Shown here: positions 9,186 through 20,430 of the stretch, in pieces
How positions within the stretch are numbered: the stretch's first letter is position 1
Layout of the letters: every line of letters begins with the position of its first letter
Assembly (NCBI GenBank): GCA_003194525.1
Contig: NBIV01000140.1
Span: 124,001 to 188,000, forward strand
DNA from: Gracilariopsis chorda
Lineage: Eukaryota > Rhodophyta > Florideophyceae > Gracilariales > Gracilariaceae
Direction of reading: 5' to 3'
Length of the DNA stretch: 64,000 nucleotides
The notes under the pieces: generated by a model
Seen by the model: the letters and a program-made list of their open reading frames with translations, nothing else
What the model was told of the DNA's origin: nothing
Databases searched by the model: none
Made by a program: the position numbers and the translations under genes

Positions 9186-10606
9186 TCAGCGGAGGCCTCT
9201 TGGCGCGCTGGCAAGAGTTCCTTAGGCGGGTGTTCCTGGTCTTCTTCAACGCAGTGCGGTGGTTCCTGCATCCGAGAAGTGTCATCGGCCTCACTGCGTG
9301 TTGAAGGTTCCGGCGAATCGAACTCGAGCGAGGGATGGGAGTCCTTTAGACCTTGAGCCTGCTTGGAGTACCACTCCTTCGCGGTGGGAGATCTTGAGCG
9401 GAGCGCACACCAATTCCAGCGACGATAACATGATTTGGCATAAGTTCTCACATTTGCTGGGCTTGATTTCGACCCAGTTGGATCAAAAGTCTCCAGGTGA
9501 CGGCGGCGAAGAATGGCCATGGTCGAGGTGAGCCTGTGAACCAGGGGGCGGTGGCATAGAACCTCCAAGATATTGTTTCCAATAAACGAAAGACCCACAC
9601 CCGCCCATTTCGGAAGGGATAAAAGAAGCGCCTTCCTTAGAGCACCCAGAGGTCCCCTGGGTACATTGCCAAAATAAACCGCGACCAGGCTTGGTCGGGC
9701 ATTTTGCTGGGGCCGAGAGAACCCCGCAGCGGCTAGAACTTTCCTGGTGTCGGCGATCTTCGTCTTCGTCTGCTCGGGAAGCTTTTCCAGGGCAGGCTTA
9801 GCGGCGATTTCCGCCCAAGAGGGCTTAGAGGAATTGACGGTTTTGATTTTTCGACCTTCATCGGCCGAGACTGACGCCATTCCCTTTGAAGCGACGGCAA
9901 GTGAAAGATACTCCTTGGGAGCAGGAGCAGCCGGCAGAGGTCTCGATTGCTTCACTCGGGCGGGCGCAGGTTCTGCTTCCGTCTTCTGTGATGCGATTTG
10001 GGCTTTGAGGGCCCTGATTTCTTCCTGTAGATCGTTGATAGTTTCAATAAAATGTCCACATTGAGCCATTAGTACATTGTTTTCCAGTTCCAATTCTTCA
10101 TAAGTCTCCTTCTTCTTAAGCTTCACGGCTGAGTCCAAAACATAGGACGTCGATGAGGCCACGGATTCCAAGGGTTTGGGAGAATCGGCGTCCAAGGTAG
10201 ACGGTAAAGCGGAGAAAATAGAGGCCTTTGGTCTCTGCGGGGTGTTGGGGATCCGCCTTTGAAATCCTTGTGGTTTCCGTGGTGCGGTCGGGGCATCGGA
10301 GGCCTGAGGCTCTCGAGGAGGAGCGACTGTGGGAGCAGGGGCCTCCGCCGGCACTGATGTTGCAGCCAGAAGTGCATCAAGTCTGCCTCCGGTAATCTTC
10401 CTTTGACTAATGCGGCACTTCGCTATGAGACGGCCATGAGCAGACCCGTTAAGGGCAAGGAGCTTGGGCTTCTTGCAATAAGCAAAAGAAAGAAAGGTCT
10501 TCTTCCTCGTGAACTCTTCGGTAAACGCCCATTTGCGGCTTTCGGGTGTTAGGGTCCCGGAATCCTCAGAATCTTTGAAAACGGTGTGTCCACCTTTGGT
10601 AGCCGT
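9179..10606 (-). CDS. LINE ORF1: coiled-coil RNA-binding-type protein (unit 1)
   Basis: Open frame of about 475 codons ending in TGA inside the ORF2 start. Unit 5 has ATG (…ATGGCTACG…) at the start equivalent to 10606; here that codon is ACG and no ATG lies nearby, so translation would need a non-AUG start or has been lost. Visible parts: a basic N-terminus with K-C-R-I-S (unit 5 has K-C-R-I-C, a possible zinc-binding CxxC); a proline/alanine-rich stretch; a coiled coil (about residues 170-212, LELENN…INDLQEEIRALKAQ); and a conserved block near 310-365 (VYFGNVPRGPLG…LSFIGNN) that may be RNA-binding. LINE ORF1 proteins package element RNA and often trimerise through a coiled coil. That role is inferred. 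Confidence 0.8.
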   Translation of the reverse strand, partial: TATKGGHTVFKDSEDSGTLTPESRKWAFTEEFTRKKTFLSFAYCKKPKLLALNGSAHGRLIAKCRISQRKITGGRLDALLAATSVPAEAPAPTVAPPREPQASDAPTAPRKPQGFQRRIPNTPQRPKASIFSALPSTLDADSPKPLESVASSTSYVLDSAVKLKKKETYEELELENNVLMAQCGHFIETINDLQEEIRALKAQIASQKTEAEPAPARVKQSRPLPAAPAPKEYLSLAVASKGMASVSADEGRKIKTVNSSKPSWAEIAAKPALEKLPEQTKTKIADTRKVLAAAGFSRPQQNARPSLVAVYFGNVPRGPLGALRKALLLSLPKWAGVGLSFIGNNILEVLCHRPLVHRLTSTMAILRRRHLETFDPTGSKSSPANVRTYAKSCYRRWNWCALRSRSPTAKEWYSKQAQGLKDSHPSLEFDSPEPSTRSEADDTSRMQEPPHCVEEDQEHPPKELLPARQEASAEC

Positions 10607-11078
10607 ATTTAACAAAATGAGGGGCAGCCACGAAGTTCACAAAGTAGGTCCTTAGCCTGTGGTTGGCTGGGAGCGGTACACGTGGCTGTCAGCTCGCTGG
10701 AACCCGCCGGCGGCGCCGACGAAGACGACGGAGCGGTGGGTTGCGCGGGGAAGACGACGACGGAACTCGCGAAGAACGAAACGTAGAAGCGATCCAGCCC
10801 GAGATAACGCCTATCAAGCGCGGTAGAACGGTAAAGCGGAGCAAGGCGCACAAGACGATGTGCCTTGGGATAGACGCGCACGTACGCGCGGGGTAGAAAG
10901 ACGCCTCCGAAAGCAGCAGGATGCGCAGAGTGCGCACGCGAGAAAACGGAAGTTGACGTAGCTCGGGAACGAGACGCGCAATGCGCGCGGAGGCAACGTG
11001 AGCGGACGCGCAGCAAGTCCTTTGTTCGATGCAGACGACACCGCCTAGGACAGATTTAGGAGGGGAGTTTGGCTCTAC
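10607..11078 (-). other. LINE 5' leader, GC-rich
   Basis: About 470 bp of GC-rich sequence upstream of ORF1 on the - strand, joined directly to the lead of the next unit. A 135-codon frame (11016-10609) runs through it but begins with TTG. It is arginine/serine-rich as expected of translated GC-rich DNA and is not called as a gene. A promoter internal to this leader is likely by analogy with other LINEs but cannot be shown. Confidence 0.5.
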
Positions 11079-12604
11079 CCGAACACTTATCTCTCTTCTA
11101 CAACTTTAGTGTAGATCGATTTTGGAGGCGTAAGGGTCGCAGGCAGATATTCAAAGTGGGCGTGGCCTAGTCGTGTCGTTCACTTTTGGCTTAGTACCTA
11201 GTCACGCTAGAAGCGTTTTCGGTGTGGTCTGGTATTCGCTTGCGCCTAAAGGTCGCTAAACGAGAGAGCACGGAGCTTGACGGGAAGGCCTGTTATATAA
11301 TGCTGAAACGCCGCTCGGGGCGGCGGTTTTAGGGGGGAATGTGTCGTGTGCTTGTGGTGCACAAGAATTGGTTGGATATGTTTTTGAATTGCACATTTTT
11401 TAATGGGCGCTGCCCAGCTTCCAGCATGGAAGCTGAGCATAGCGCCTGCATAAATGCACACCTCTCGCACTTGTGGCTTCACCGCTTTGGGGAGAGGTAG
11501 GAAGGAACTTGCACACCCGAAATGCTCAGTGGCTCGTTCGTCCGCATTGCATCCACCTTTCGCTGAAAAACGCGCACCCCCGACATCCTCTTTTCTTGCG
11601 CAACACAAATGTTGAAAAAAAACGCATTCCTTGGTTTCCACAAATGCCCCCAAAACCAATTGCTTTCGCCCTCTCGCACAATATGCGTTAACATGCCCGC
11701 ATTGCGTTGTTTTAGCAAATGTAGCAAAACCAAAGCGCTTTCGCAGTTTTGTACAATGTGCAAAAAAAATCTGCGCTTTGCTTGCTCTCACCTAAACGGC
11801 CCAAAACGAAGTGCTTTGGCATATTGCTACAATTTGTGAAAACATACACGGATTGCTAGGTTGTGGTAAATGTGCCCAAAACCAAGCGCTTTGCATCATT
11901 TGCACAATATGCGTAAACATACGCAAAATATTTGCTTTGTGCAAATGTGTCCTAACCAAAGCGCCGTTTTACATTTGTACAATGTACCAAATATTCACAG
12001 GTTGCTTGGTGTCTGCCAAGCTGCCCAAAACCAAGCGCTTTCCCAAATTCTGCGAATGAAACAAAAAACATTCCCCGCGCTTGGTCTACGAAACGATGAC
12101 TAAAACCAAGCGCATGGAGCATGCGACCAAACCTTGCAAAGCCAGCTCAGAAAGCATCATTCCAAAGCCTACAACACGCACATATGCGCGTGCCGGTATT
12201 TTCAAGACCTCCCTACAAGGTTCTGACTAATCATGGCTAAAACCAAGCGCTGGGGCGCCCTGTATTGGTGGGCTAAATCTTCAAAAATGGGCTCAATTAC
12301 GCTACTTACACGACATGCACGCGGCACGTGCCATATGTGCCTCAAATCAAGGGCAAACGGCGATGTCAAAACCTAATTTTTTGAAGTACGCGCTTGGTTT
12401 TCGTCGGACCCAAGCATTCTATAAATACTAGCCAGGTTTTTTGAGGTCAAGCGTTTGTTTCATGACCGGCGCACAACGCTTCGTCATCCACTGAAGGCAT
12501 CAAAAAGGTAGATACACCGATTTCACCACTCATTCAACGTTTTGCGTCAGAACCAAGCCCTTGCTGACACCCCTGACAACCAAGCGCAAACCCAACCTTA
12601 CGGC

Positions 12605-15600
12605 CAACACTACTATAAGGAAACATGGAAGCCGCTATACCAGTATGCTACAGTAAATTATATCTGGCTGGCAATCAGAGATCAATGGCCCTACGCAAAG
12701 ATCCATTCCGAAGGCAAAACGGTAGCCAAGACGATAATCTCAAGCAAAGACCACAGAACAGGGATAGGACTAGAAGAAGAATCCAGCAATGACATCCAAC
12801 ACAGCCCCCGAGACGCGCAGGTCCTCTGAGTCCTCCGAGTGCTTGAAGGCCTAGCTGTCACAGCTGTACTACGTAGAGCAGTGCGTAGAATAGGTCTATA
12901 TAAGGAACTTTCACCCAGCAAATCCCTTCTCCACTCATCTCTCCTCACCACCAACCGGGGCACTGAAGAGTCCTAAAAACGAAGGCGCTTTGCGTATTTC
13001 GATTTTGTAAGCCTCAAGCCGTCTCTCGTACCCCTTCTATCCTCTCTTTCTCATCCCCCTTTTCTGTCCCTTTCCCACCTCTCACCGCGAGTGACCCGGC
13101 ATATCCCCACCATACATTTCAACCAAAAAAATACCTTAAGAGGGACAGTTGCCGTCGTCGATCTCTTCTCAACATGGCTCCAGGAACCCGGTCTTCTTCA
13201 AATGCCACTTCAAATGATGGGCTATACAGTTGAGTCGAGGAGCACCTCCACACCGTCACTGCAACCCTTGGCAAAGAGATTGAAGACGTCGAGAAGAAGA
13301 TCGCCTCACGCCGCGTCGTTTTGCATCAACATATTGAACATCGACGAAATGGAACGCTGCCGAAAGGAATTGTGGCGCCACGAATGCCGCAGTTCCCAGC
13401 GACCATGGCAAATGAATTCCGTGGGACGTTTGACACCCTTGCTGAGCAGTTCAACAAAAGCGTCGTGGACGTATCCATCGAACTATGGAACTAGGAACTA
13501 ACTTAGTTACAGGCCGAGAAAGAACAGATCATCAAAGACACTCGAGAAAAAGTCCATGAGGCGCTTATCTATGCCGCAGGACTCCTTGATGATGTACAAC
13601 CCTTTGGGATCACTAGTCTGGTCCAATGCTACATGACTAGCTTTCTAGCTCAACTGAAAGAGCAGAAAAGCAGCGGACCTCCTGAAGAATGCTGCTGCCG
13701 AGGCCGATGAACTGGAGGCTCCTCAGGGACTTGATTGGCTGGACAAAGATGTTCAGTCAATGAAGAAGAAGATAGCCGTTCTTCGCTCTGGTACGGCATA
13801 GGCTACCTGTAAAGGGAATAAAAATCCCCCAGCGGAGGGCAAGAAAACCCCTAAACCGGGAGATGGGAAAGCAAAAGCCGTACAGGCAAAGAAGAACAAG
13901 TCGAAAAAAGGCAAGGCGCTACAGAAAGGGGCGCCAAAGCAAATTAAACCGTTCAAGACCACGGAAACCCGGTTCTTCCATCATCAATGAAGTGAAGTTC
14001 AACACCCCTATTGTTATACGCATCGAAGAGATATCGTACTGTGTACGAAGAGTTCTCTTCGCTGGTAGTGGGTTCGCTATAAGGAATTCACTCCAAGAAT
14101 GCCTCGAGGAAGCAATATCAAAGCTCCCAGGAAAACTGGAAAGAACGGGAAAAGTGCTTCCTATACCTACCTCATTAATGGGCATGAGGGACCTGAGAAA
14201 GGTTGCAGAGTTGGTGAGGTCAGCAAGGAAGCCCAGAACCCTTTCTAACATTTTAAAGAAAGGGTTCACACACATCTGGAATAAGGAATGGATTGGCAAG
14301 GAAGCAGAACAGAATCTTGGTCTTGTGCTTATGCACAGAAAGGTATACTCCAGACTCATCGAGTCGGAGTTAAGCAAGGGTGTACTTTCTGAAGTGAAAT
14401 CATTCCACTTTGAGCAGAATTTCAGTAACCTTGCAAGGTTTCCCAGAAGCGGAACGCTACCTCCATTGGACTGGAAAAGCATCCTTGATGAGGCCAAGGA
14501 ATGCAATAGCCCCAATTCACTGTACATCCTTCCGCAGATTCACAAGGCTACACTTGGAAGCAAGCTAATAACAGCTCCATGCTCGTTTGTATGCAGCAGT
14601 TTATCAAGAAGGCTTAGCTCCATCCTGAATGTTGTACAGAAAATCAAGGTGATAAATGTCAACAGCAAACAGGTCGTACGCCAACTGGAATAACTATACG
14701 TGCCAAGGTACTGCGTCTTTGTCACATAAGATGTGGAGCAATGTTACCCCAACATCGACATCAAGGATGCGCGTAAAACCTTGGTGGAGTACTTGCCGGA
14801 TATCTTTCAAACCCAGAACATCTTCCGGGCTCGTCCCCAGACTAATTATGAAGAACAACTTCATAACGGTTAGCGGAAAGATACTGAAGCAAGAAACAGA
14901 TACAGCAACTGGTACAGCAGTGGCACTAGCCTTCACAAACATATATCTGTACTTAAACTTCTCGCGAATCTTCAAAACATTTGCCAACAGGATCATCTTC
15001 CAAAGACGTAACGTTGATGATGGATTAATGATCCTAAGGTACATGGATTCTGCCCTAACGATTATGGAATTCCTTAATGCTTGCACAAACCTCTCTCTAA
15101 CGTATGAGATGAGCACTGAAAGGGCAGTTTTCTTGGACCTCGAGATATACAAAGGAGAACGATTCCGAAAGGAAAATAAGTTGGATCTCATGGTGTACAC
15201 AAAACCCATATCCAAGTTCCTTTATCTCCATGGCACATCTGATCATCCGGAACACGTCTTTACGGGTATTGTGAAAGGAGAAATGATCAGATTTCTCCGG
15301 AACACGGACTCTTAGGACATATGCGAAAAGAAAGTAGCCTTTCTTTTCGGAACATTAGCCCAAAGCGGATACTCTGGAAGGTACCTCAGAGACGCAATCC
15401 GATATGTAAGCAGCAAGGATAAAAATTCATATCTCCATGGAATTATGGATAAGGAAGAGTTCAATCGAGGCTCCTTTGTCACTTGCCAGTACCACCCCGA
15501 AGCCAAGAAACCATGAAAGCGGCAATACCAGTATGCTACGTTAAAGTACATCTGGCTGGCCACCTGAGATCAATTGCCCCACAAAAATATCCACTCCAAA

Positions 15601-15614
15601 GGCCAAACGGTAGC
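12605..15614 (+). mobile_element. Penelope-like element, decayed, unit 2
   Basis: Same element and same pattern of decay as in unit 1, between direct repeats at 12605-12725 and about 15493-15614. It is not independently inserted: its flanks match those of the other units. Confidence 0.75.
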
Positions 15615-16099
15615 GGGGGGGGGGTTCAGCTCAGCCCGTAAGGGCTGAGCCACTATTTATTGTGGTCATTTTCCCAATGATTGAGCAACAGACTACACAC
15701 TAACCTATATGCTTGCCAAATGAGGGGGGGAATGAGTAGGGAGGCTGTTCCTTGCTTGCCCCGGCGGGGATCCATTAGATTCCCGTACCTGTAGCAGGGC
15801 AGGTACAAAGTGTCAGTCAGGAGCCGCATGGTTGCGGGTGAGTTTCAAGTCTTCTCAAACGAGGCGTTTTCCAATCCACGAGCCGGGTGGTGCAGAGAGC
15901 GTTGAGGGAGAGAAGGTGTGGGAGTCGTCCAAAGTCTTGCAGTAGAGGTGAAATCAGAGTAAGCGTACCGGCTCTATGCTTCATCTGTTGCCCTCGTTCC
16001 GCCCGGTTCCAACTCCGGGTCATCCAAATCAACGATCTTCAGCCTTGACGTGGCGGTTTGGCTGTTATAGCTTAGTTGGACATCGTTGTAGCTATTTCT

Positions 16100-19009
16100 C
16101 TAATGGAGGTCACGAAGCGAAGCACACTTTTCCAGCACTTCATCAGCTTCCTTTTCCAGGGAGGGGGACCAAGAGTTTCGATCTAATAGGCGTCGCATAT
16201 CGGGAACCAAGGCCCGAAGAGCATCTGTTCGAACAGGGAGCTTCGATAGATACCAAAGGACTCCTTGATGTACAGCCTTGCGAGGCAGGGTGCAGGACTT
16301 TAATAAACGAGCGAGGGTAGTCCAGGAGATAGGCGTAACACGCGCGCGACCCATATTAGCGAGATCAAACTCTTCCATATATATCTTACGCTTCACGACC
16401 GTTTTGAAATCCGTCAACCCATCAATATCATCCGGGAGCTTCATCCGTTCCAGTTCCATTCGCACAGCTGGTATGTCCCTTGCCAGCTGCAAAGCGCGAG
16501 ACGCACGCGCCCACAGTTCCGCTTTGTGTGGAGATTCATTGCGAGTTTCATGAGAAACAAGACGAAGAAGGCGGAAGCGAGCAGCGAGAGCAGCGATATG
16601 CACGCGACGGCGAGTTTGCAGGGAGGGCAACTTCGTCAATGCGCACGAGCGATCCAGATGAGAGGGGGCGACAGACACCCCAAGGATCCAGGCGTGAGCT
16701 TCCATTTCCAGTTTTTTCGATAGACTGGAGACCTCTGCAGTGAGCGGCTGTACAGGGAGGCAATACTCGAACAGCGAGAGTATCTTTGTCCTGACGATAT
16801 TAACCTTGCTCAGCACGGAGAGCGGGGAATCAGACGTGATGCAGCGAATCCGGCGCAGCCCGACTCTAGCCGAGTCGATTCTCTCCAAAAACCTCTGGGG
16901 AGTAGGCCCGCGGTGTGAGAAAGAAAACCACAGATAGCAAGCTTCTTCCACCACCTGTATAGGTTCCTGGCCCAGTAAGAAAGGTTCATGACCATTTCCG
17001 CATACGACGTAGGACTTGGAGGCATTCCATCGCATACCCATGATATTTGCCCAAGAGCTGCAAGCGTTGAGTTGCTTCATAAGAGTAGCATTGTCTTCAG
17101 CCAGTAAAGCGACATCATCCGCGAAGCAACTAGACACACTCCTGGGGATCCGACACAGATATTCCAAGAATGTGTCCATAAAGATATTAAAGAGATTCGG
17201 GCTGAGTGGATCGCCTTGGGGAACTCCAATTACCATAGTTGCCAAGACATTCGAGACTTGCTGCTTTGTCTTGATCCGAATTGGCGTTAAGAGAGCCGGG
17301 AGCATACGAGAAGTGTCAACTGGGAGACGGGCGGTACATAGATCCAGTAGTTTCCCGCGAGGCACCGGGTCATAGGCACTCTTCAAATCCAGAAACGCAG
17401 CGTTGGAGAAGCCTTCGCGCGCGCACTTAGCAGCGTAAGCAACTCCCAGCTCTGTGTTAGAGCCCTGGATGAAGCCCCATTGGTTGCGGTGGAAGAGGTA
17501 CACTTCCGAGATGCAGTAGTGGAGAGCCTTCGTTATCACCTTTCGCAACACCGATAGCAGTGTGATTGGGCGGTAAATGGCAGGAAGGGTTGGGTCACCT
17601 TTCTTGTAGATGGGAGCCACAAAGCCAGAACGAAGGATGCGCGGGGTATAAGCGAGTCTGCCTACAGCCGTCCATAGTTCCAAGAGAGCGGTCGAAAAGA
17701 GTCCAGGCTCCAGTTTCAGAGCTTCCAAGTGGACAAAATCCGGTCCAGGAGACTTCTTCTTCTTTCCGCAGGTAATAGCCATTTCCAAATGCTTCTTTAA
17801 ATATGGCGGTACTTCGAAATTCCCGACCGATACGATCGGTTCTTCATCAGGCTGGTGGGCCTGCAGGTGAGCTGTGAAGTCGTCAGGAGTGAGCTTCACG
17901 GGTTCGAGGTTAGATCCCTCGGAGCGTACAAGCCTGTTAAGCTTTGGGATAAGATCCTCAGGGGGACCTTCTTCAAGTTCATCCCGTTGTTGGTCGGCTA
18001 TCCGGCGACGGTTTCTCCGGAACTTTCGCTTGATTTTGCGATCAAGAGCCTTGACCTTGGCACGCAGGTTGACTGACTGCGGTACCATTTTGAGTAGTCG
18101 AGACCTTTCCTTCGCCATTAAGTCCAGTTCCCGGTTCCAGCCAGGCCTGTGACGAGCTGGTCTGGGAGAGATATTTCCTAACCAAGGCCGTAAGATGTCC
18201 TTAGCGAGCTCCAAAGTAGCAGATTCCAGAGCATCGGGTGATTCCACTGCTTGTAGCTGCGTGATGGCTGTCGAGAGATGCTTTTTGTAGGAACGCTTGG
18301 CTTCATCCTGGAGCTTGGGGTTGCTTAGGAGAGCCTGGGAGATATGATCCTTCAACGTATTTGGTGTCGTTAGTGGGAAAGAGACGAGCACTGGAGCATG
18401 ATCCGATGGCCAAGAGCCTCCCAATACGCGTGGGACCGAGGCCCAGAGCCCTCGATACAAGAATATGTCCACCACGCTAGAGCCACGATGGGTGATGTAG
18501 GTGGGAGACTTCGGAGCGGCGATCATAAAACGGGACTGCATCATCCATTTCCAAAGCCGATTACCCTGAGGAGTCGTGATCTTGTCCCATCTGCTGTTAC
18601 GGGCATTCAGGTCACCAACAATAATTGCAGATCCCCTACTCAGCCGCGTAACATCGAAGAGGAAAGATTGCATCTCTTCGGCGGAACACTGAGGCTTGAC
18701 ATACACACACAAGAAATTGACGGAGAGAAACGTACCAGCCAAGATCTGGTATGCACGAGTAGAGACTTCTTCTCGCTTCTTGAAGGCGCCATATTTCTTA
18801 TAGAAAACAGCGACGCCTCCACCAAGTCGTGAGCGGTTGGGTGAAGAGTAGGCGTCCGCCGAATCATAGAACAGCGCTTCATCCTCGACAATCCTCCCTG
18901 CTGACCAAGTCTCCGTAAGACAGACAAGGTCAGACATGTTGAGCAGTGTTTTGACACTGCCCAGTTTGGGTGTGGTGCACCCATTAATGTTGAAAGTGGT
19001 GATCAGCAT
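16100..19009 (-). CDS. LINE ORF2: APE endonuclease and reverse transcriptase (unit 2)
   Basis: 969 aa, differing from the unit-1 protein at four positions: T for A in KL(A/T)PDDF, L for F in SEVY(F/L)FH, S for P in VSSL(P/S)KK, and P for S in CTL(S/P)RK. All endonuclease and RT motif residues listed for unit 1 are intact. L at SEVYLFH is also found in units 3-5, so the F of unit 1 is the derived state. Confidence 0.93.
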   Translation of the reverse strand: MLITTFNINGCTTPKLGSVKTLLNMSDLVCLTETWSAGRIVEDEALFYDSADAYSSPNRSRLGGGVAVFYKKYGAFKKREEVSTRAYQILAGTFLSVNFLCVYVKPQCSAEEMQSFLFDVTRLSRGSAIIVGDLNARNSRWDKITTPQGNRLWKWMMQSRFMIAAPKSPTYITHRGSSVVDIFLYRGLWASVPRVLGGSWPSDHAPVLVSFPLTTPNTLKDHISQALLSNPKLQDEAKRSYKKHLSTAITQLQAVESPDALESATLELAKDILRPWLGNISPRPARHRPGWNRELDLMAKERSRLLKMVPQSVNLRAKVKALDRKIKRKFRRNRRRIADQQRDELEEGPPEDLIPKLNRLVRSEGSNLEPVKLTPDDFTAHLQAHQPDEEPIVSVGNFEVPPYLKKHLEMAITCGKKKKSPGPDFVHLEALKLEPGLFSTALLELWTAVGRLAYTPRILRSGFVAPIYKKGDPTLPAIYRPITLLSVLRKVITKALHYCISEVYLFHRNQWGFIQGSNTELGVAYAAKCAREGFSNAAFLDLKSAYDPVPRGKLLDLCTARLPVDTSRMLPALLTPIRIKTKQQVSNVLATMVIGVPQGDPLSPNLFNIFMDTFLEYLCRIPRSVSSCFADDVALLAEDNATLMKQLNACSSWANIMGMRWNASKSYVVCGNGHEPFLLGQEPIQVVEEACYLWFSFSHRGPTPQRFLERIDSARVGLRRIRCITSDSPLSVLSKVNIVRTKILSLFEYCLPVQPLTAEVSSLSKKLEMEAHAWILGVSVAPSHLDRSCALTKLPSLQTRRRVHIAALAARFRLLRLVSHETRNESPHKAELWARASRALQLARDIPAVRMELERMKLPDDIDGLTDFKTVVKRKIYMEEFDLANMGRARVTPISWTTLARLLKSCTLPRKAVHQGVLWYLSKLPVRTDALRALVPDMRRLLDRNSWSPSLEKEADEVLEKCASLRDLH

Positions 19010-20430
19010 TCAGCGGAGGCCTCTTGGCGCGCTGGCAAGAGTTCCTTAGGCGGGTGTTCCTGGTCTTCTTCAACGCAGTGCGGTGGTTCCTGCATCCGAG
19101 AAGTGTCATCGGCCTCACTGCGTGTTGAAGGTTCCGGCGAATCGAACTCGAGCGAGGGATGGGAGTCCTTTAGACCTTGAGCCTGCTTGGAGTACCACTC
19201 CTTCGCGGTGGGAGATCTTGAGCGGAGCGCACACCAATTCCAGCGACGATAACATGATTTGGCATAAGTTCTCACATTTGCTGGGCTTGATTTCGACCCA
19301 GTTGGATCAAAAGTCTCCAGGTGACGGCGGCGAAGAATGGCCATGGTCGAGGTGAGCCTGTGAACCAGGGGGCGGTGGCATAGAACCTCCAAGATATTGT
19401 TTCCAATAAACGAAAGACCCACACCCGCCCATTTCGGAAGGGATAAAAGAAGCGCCTTCCTTAGAGCACCCAGAGGTCCCCTGGGTACATTGCCAAAATA
19501 AACCGCGACCAGGCTTGGTCGGGCATTTTGCTGGGGCCGAGAGAACCCCGCAGCGGCTAGAACTTTCCTGGTGTCGGCGATCTTCGTCTTCGTCTGCTCG
19601 GGAAGCTTTTCCAGGGCAGGCTTAGCGGCGATTTCCGCCCAAGAGGGCTTAGAGGAATTGACGGTTTTGATTTTTTGACCTTCATCGGCCGAGACTGACG
19701 CCATTCCCTTTGAAGCGACGGCAAGTGAAAGATACTCCTTGGGAGCAGGAGCAGCCGGCAGAGGTCTCGATTGCTTCACTCGGGCGGGCGCAGGTTCTGC
19801 TTCCGTCTTCTGTGATGCGATTTGGGCTTTGAGGGCCCTGATTTCTTCCTGTAGATCGTTGATAGTTTCAATAAAATGTCCACATTGAGCCATTAGTACA
19901 TTGTTTTCCAGTTCCAATTCTTCATAAGTCTCCTTCTTCTTAAGCTTCACGGCTGAGTCCAAAACATAGGACGTCGATGAGGCCACGGATTCCAAGGGTT
20001 TGGGAGAATCGGCGTCCAAGGTAGACGGTAAAGCGGAGAAAATAGAGGCCTTTGGTCCCTGCGGGGTGTTGGGGATCCGCCTTTGAAATCCTTGTGGTTT
20101 CCGTGGTGCGGTCGGGGCATCGGAGGCCTGAGGCTCTCGAGGAGGAGCGACTGTGGGAGCAGGGGCCTCCGCCGGCACTGATGTTGCAGCCAGAAGTGCA
20201 TCAAGTCTGCCTCCGGTAATCTTCCTTTGACTAATGCGGCACTTCGCTATGAGACGGCCATGAGCAGACCCGTTAAGGGCAAGGAGCTTGGGCTTCTTGC
20301 AATAAGCAAAAGAAAGAAAGGTCTTCTTCCTCGTGAACTCTTCGGTAAACGCCCATTTGCGGCTTTCGGGTGTTAGGGTCCCGGAATCCTCAGAATCTTT
20401 GAAAACGGTGTGTCCACCTTTGGTAGCCGT
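19003..20430 (-). CDS. LINE ORF1 (unit 2)
   Basis: Open frame like unit 1, with ACG at the expected start codon. Differences include G for R in NTPQ(G/R)PKA, shared with units 3-5, and Q for R in DEG(Q/R)KIK, unique to this copy. The 7-nt overlap with ORF2 is kept. Confidence 0.8.
   Translation of the reverse strand, partial: TATKGGHTVFKDSEDSGTLTPESRKWAFTEEFTRKKTFLSFAYCKKPKLLALNGSAHGRLIAKCRISQRKITGGRLDALLAATSVPAEAPAPTVAPPREPQASDAPTAPRKPQGFQRRIPNTPQGPKASIFSALPSTLDADSPKPLESVASSTSYVLDSAVKLKKKETYEELELENNVLMAQCGHFIETINDLQEEIRALKAQIASQKTEAEPAPARVKQSRPLPAAPAPKEYLSLAVASKGMASVSADEGQKIKTVNSSKPSWAEIAAKPALEKLPEQTKTKIADTRKVLAAAGFSRPQQNARPSLVAVYFGNVPRGPLGALRKALLLSLPKWAGVGLSFIGNNILEVLCHRPLVHRLTSTMAILRRRHLETFDPTGSKSSPANVRTYAKSCYRRWNWCALRSRSPTAKEWYSKQAQGLKDSHPSLEFDSPEPSTRSEADDTSRMQEPPHCVEEDQEHPPKELLPARQEASAEC

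Larger units (their letters stand above)
1256..11078. repeat. Array unit 1
   Basis: Full-length unit, 9823 bp. Its left edge is the only one that abuts unrelated DNA; all other units abut the 5' end of the neighbouring LINE. It carries an uninterrupted LINE ORF2. In the lead and minisatellite it shares several variants with units 5 and 6, such as TGCTTTCGC where units 2-4 have TGCTTTGGC, although it lies at the opposite end of the array. Confidence 0.92.
5792..11078 (-). mobile_element. APE-type non-LTR retrotransposon (LINE), unit 1
   Basis: A 5.3-kb element on the - strand: 5' leader (about 11078-10607), ORF1 (10606-9179), ORF2 (9185-6276), 3' UTR (6275-5801), then a run of C on the element strand (G on +). 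ORF1 and ORF2 overlap by 7 nt. The apurinic-type endonuclease and the RT are in one ORF2, which excludes R2-type elements. The clade is not resolved: no RNase H or C-terminal zinc knuckle was recognised. The 3' end lies inside the right PLE repeat. The 5' end is defined only by the unit junction, and no target-site duplication was identified. Confidence 0.88.

Noticed and set aside
10609-11016. 135-codon frame in the LINE 5' leader as an extra 'ORF0'
   Set aside because: It starts with TTG, has no ATG, and overlaps other long frames in GC-rich DNA. It is Arg/Ser/Pro-rich as expected by chance.
11246-11791. 181-codon - strand ORF in the hairpin/minisatellite lead, seen in several units
   Set aside because: It has no ATG-supported, stable form. 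Its length changes between units (144, 153, 156 or 181 codons) with the length of an A run, and it reads through minisatellite repeats. It is a chance frame.
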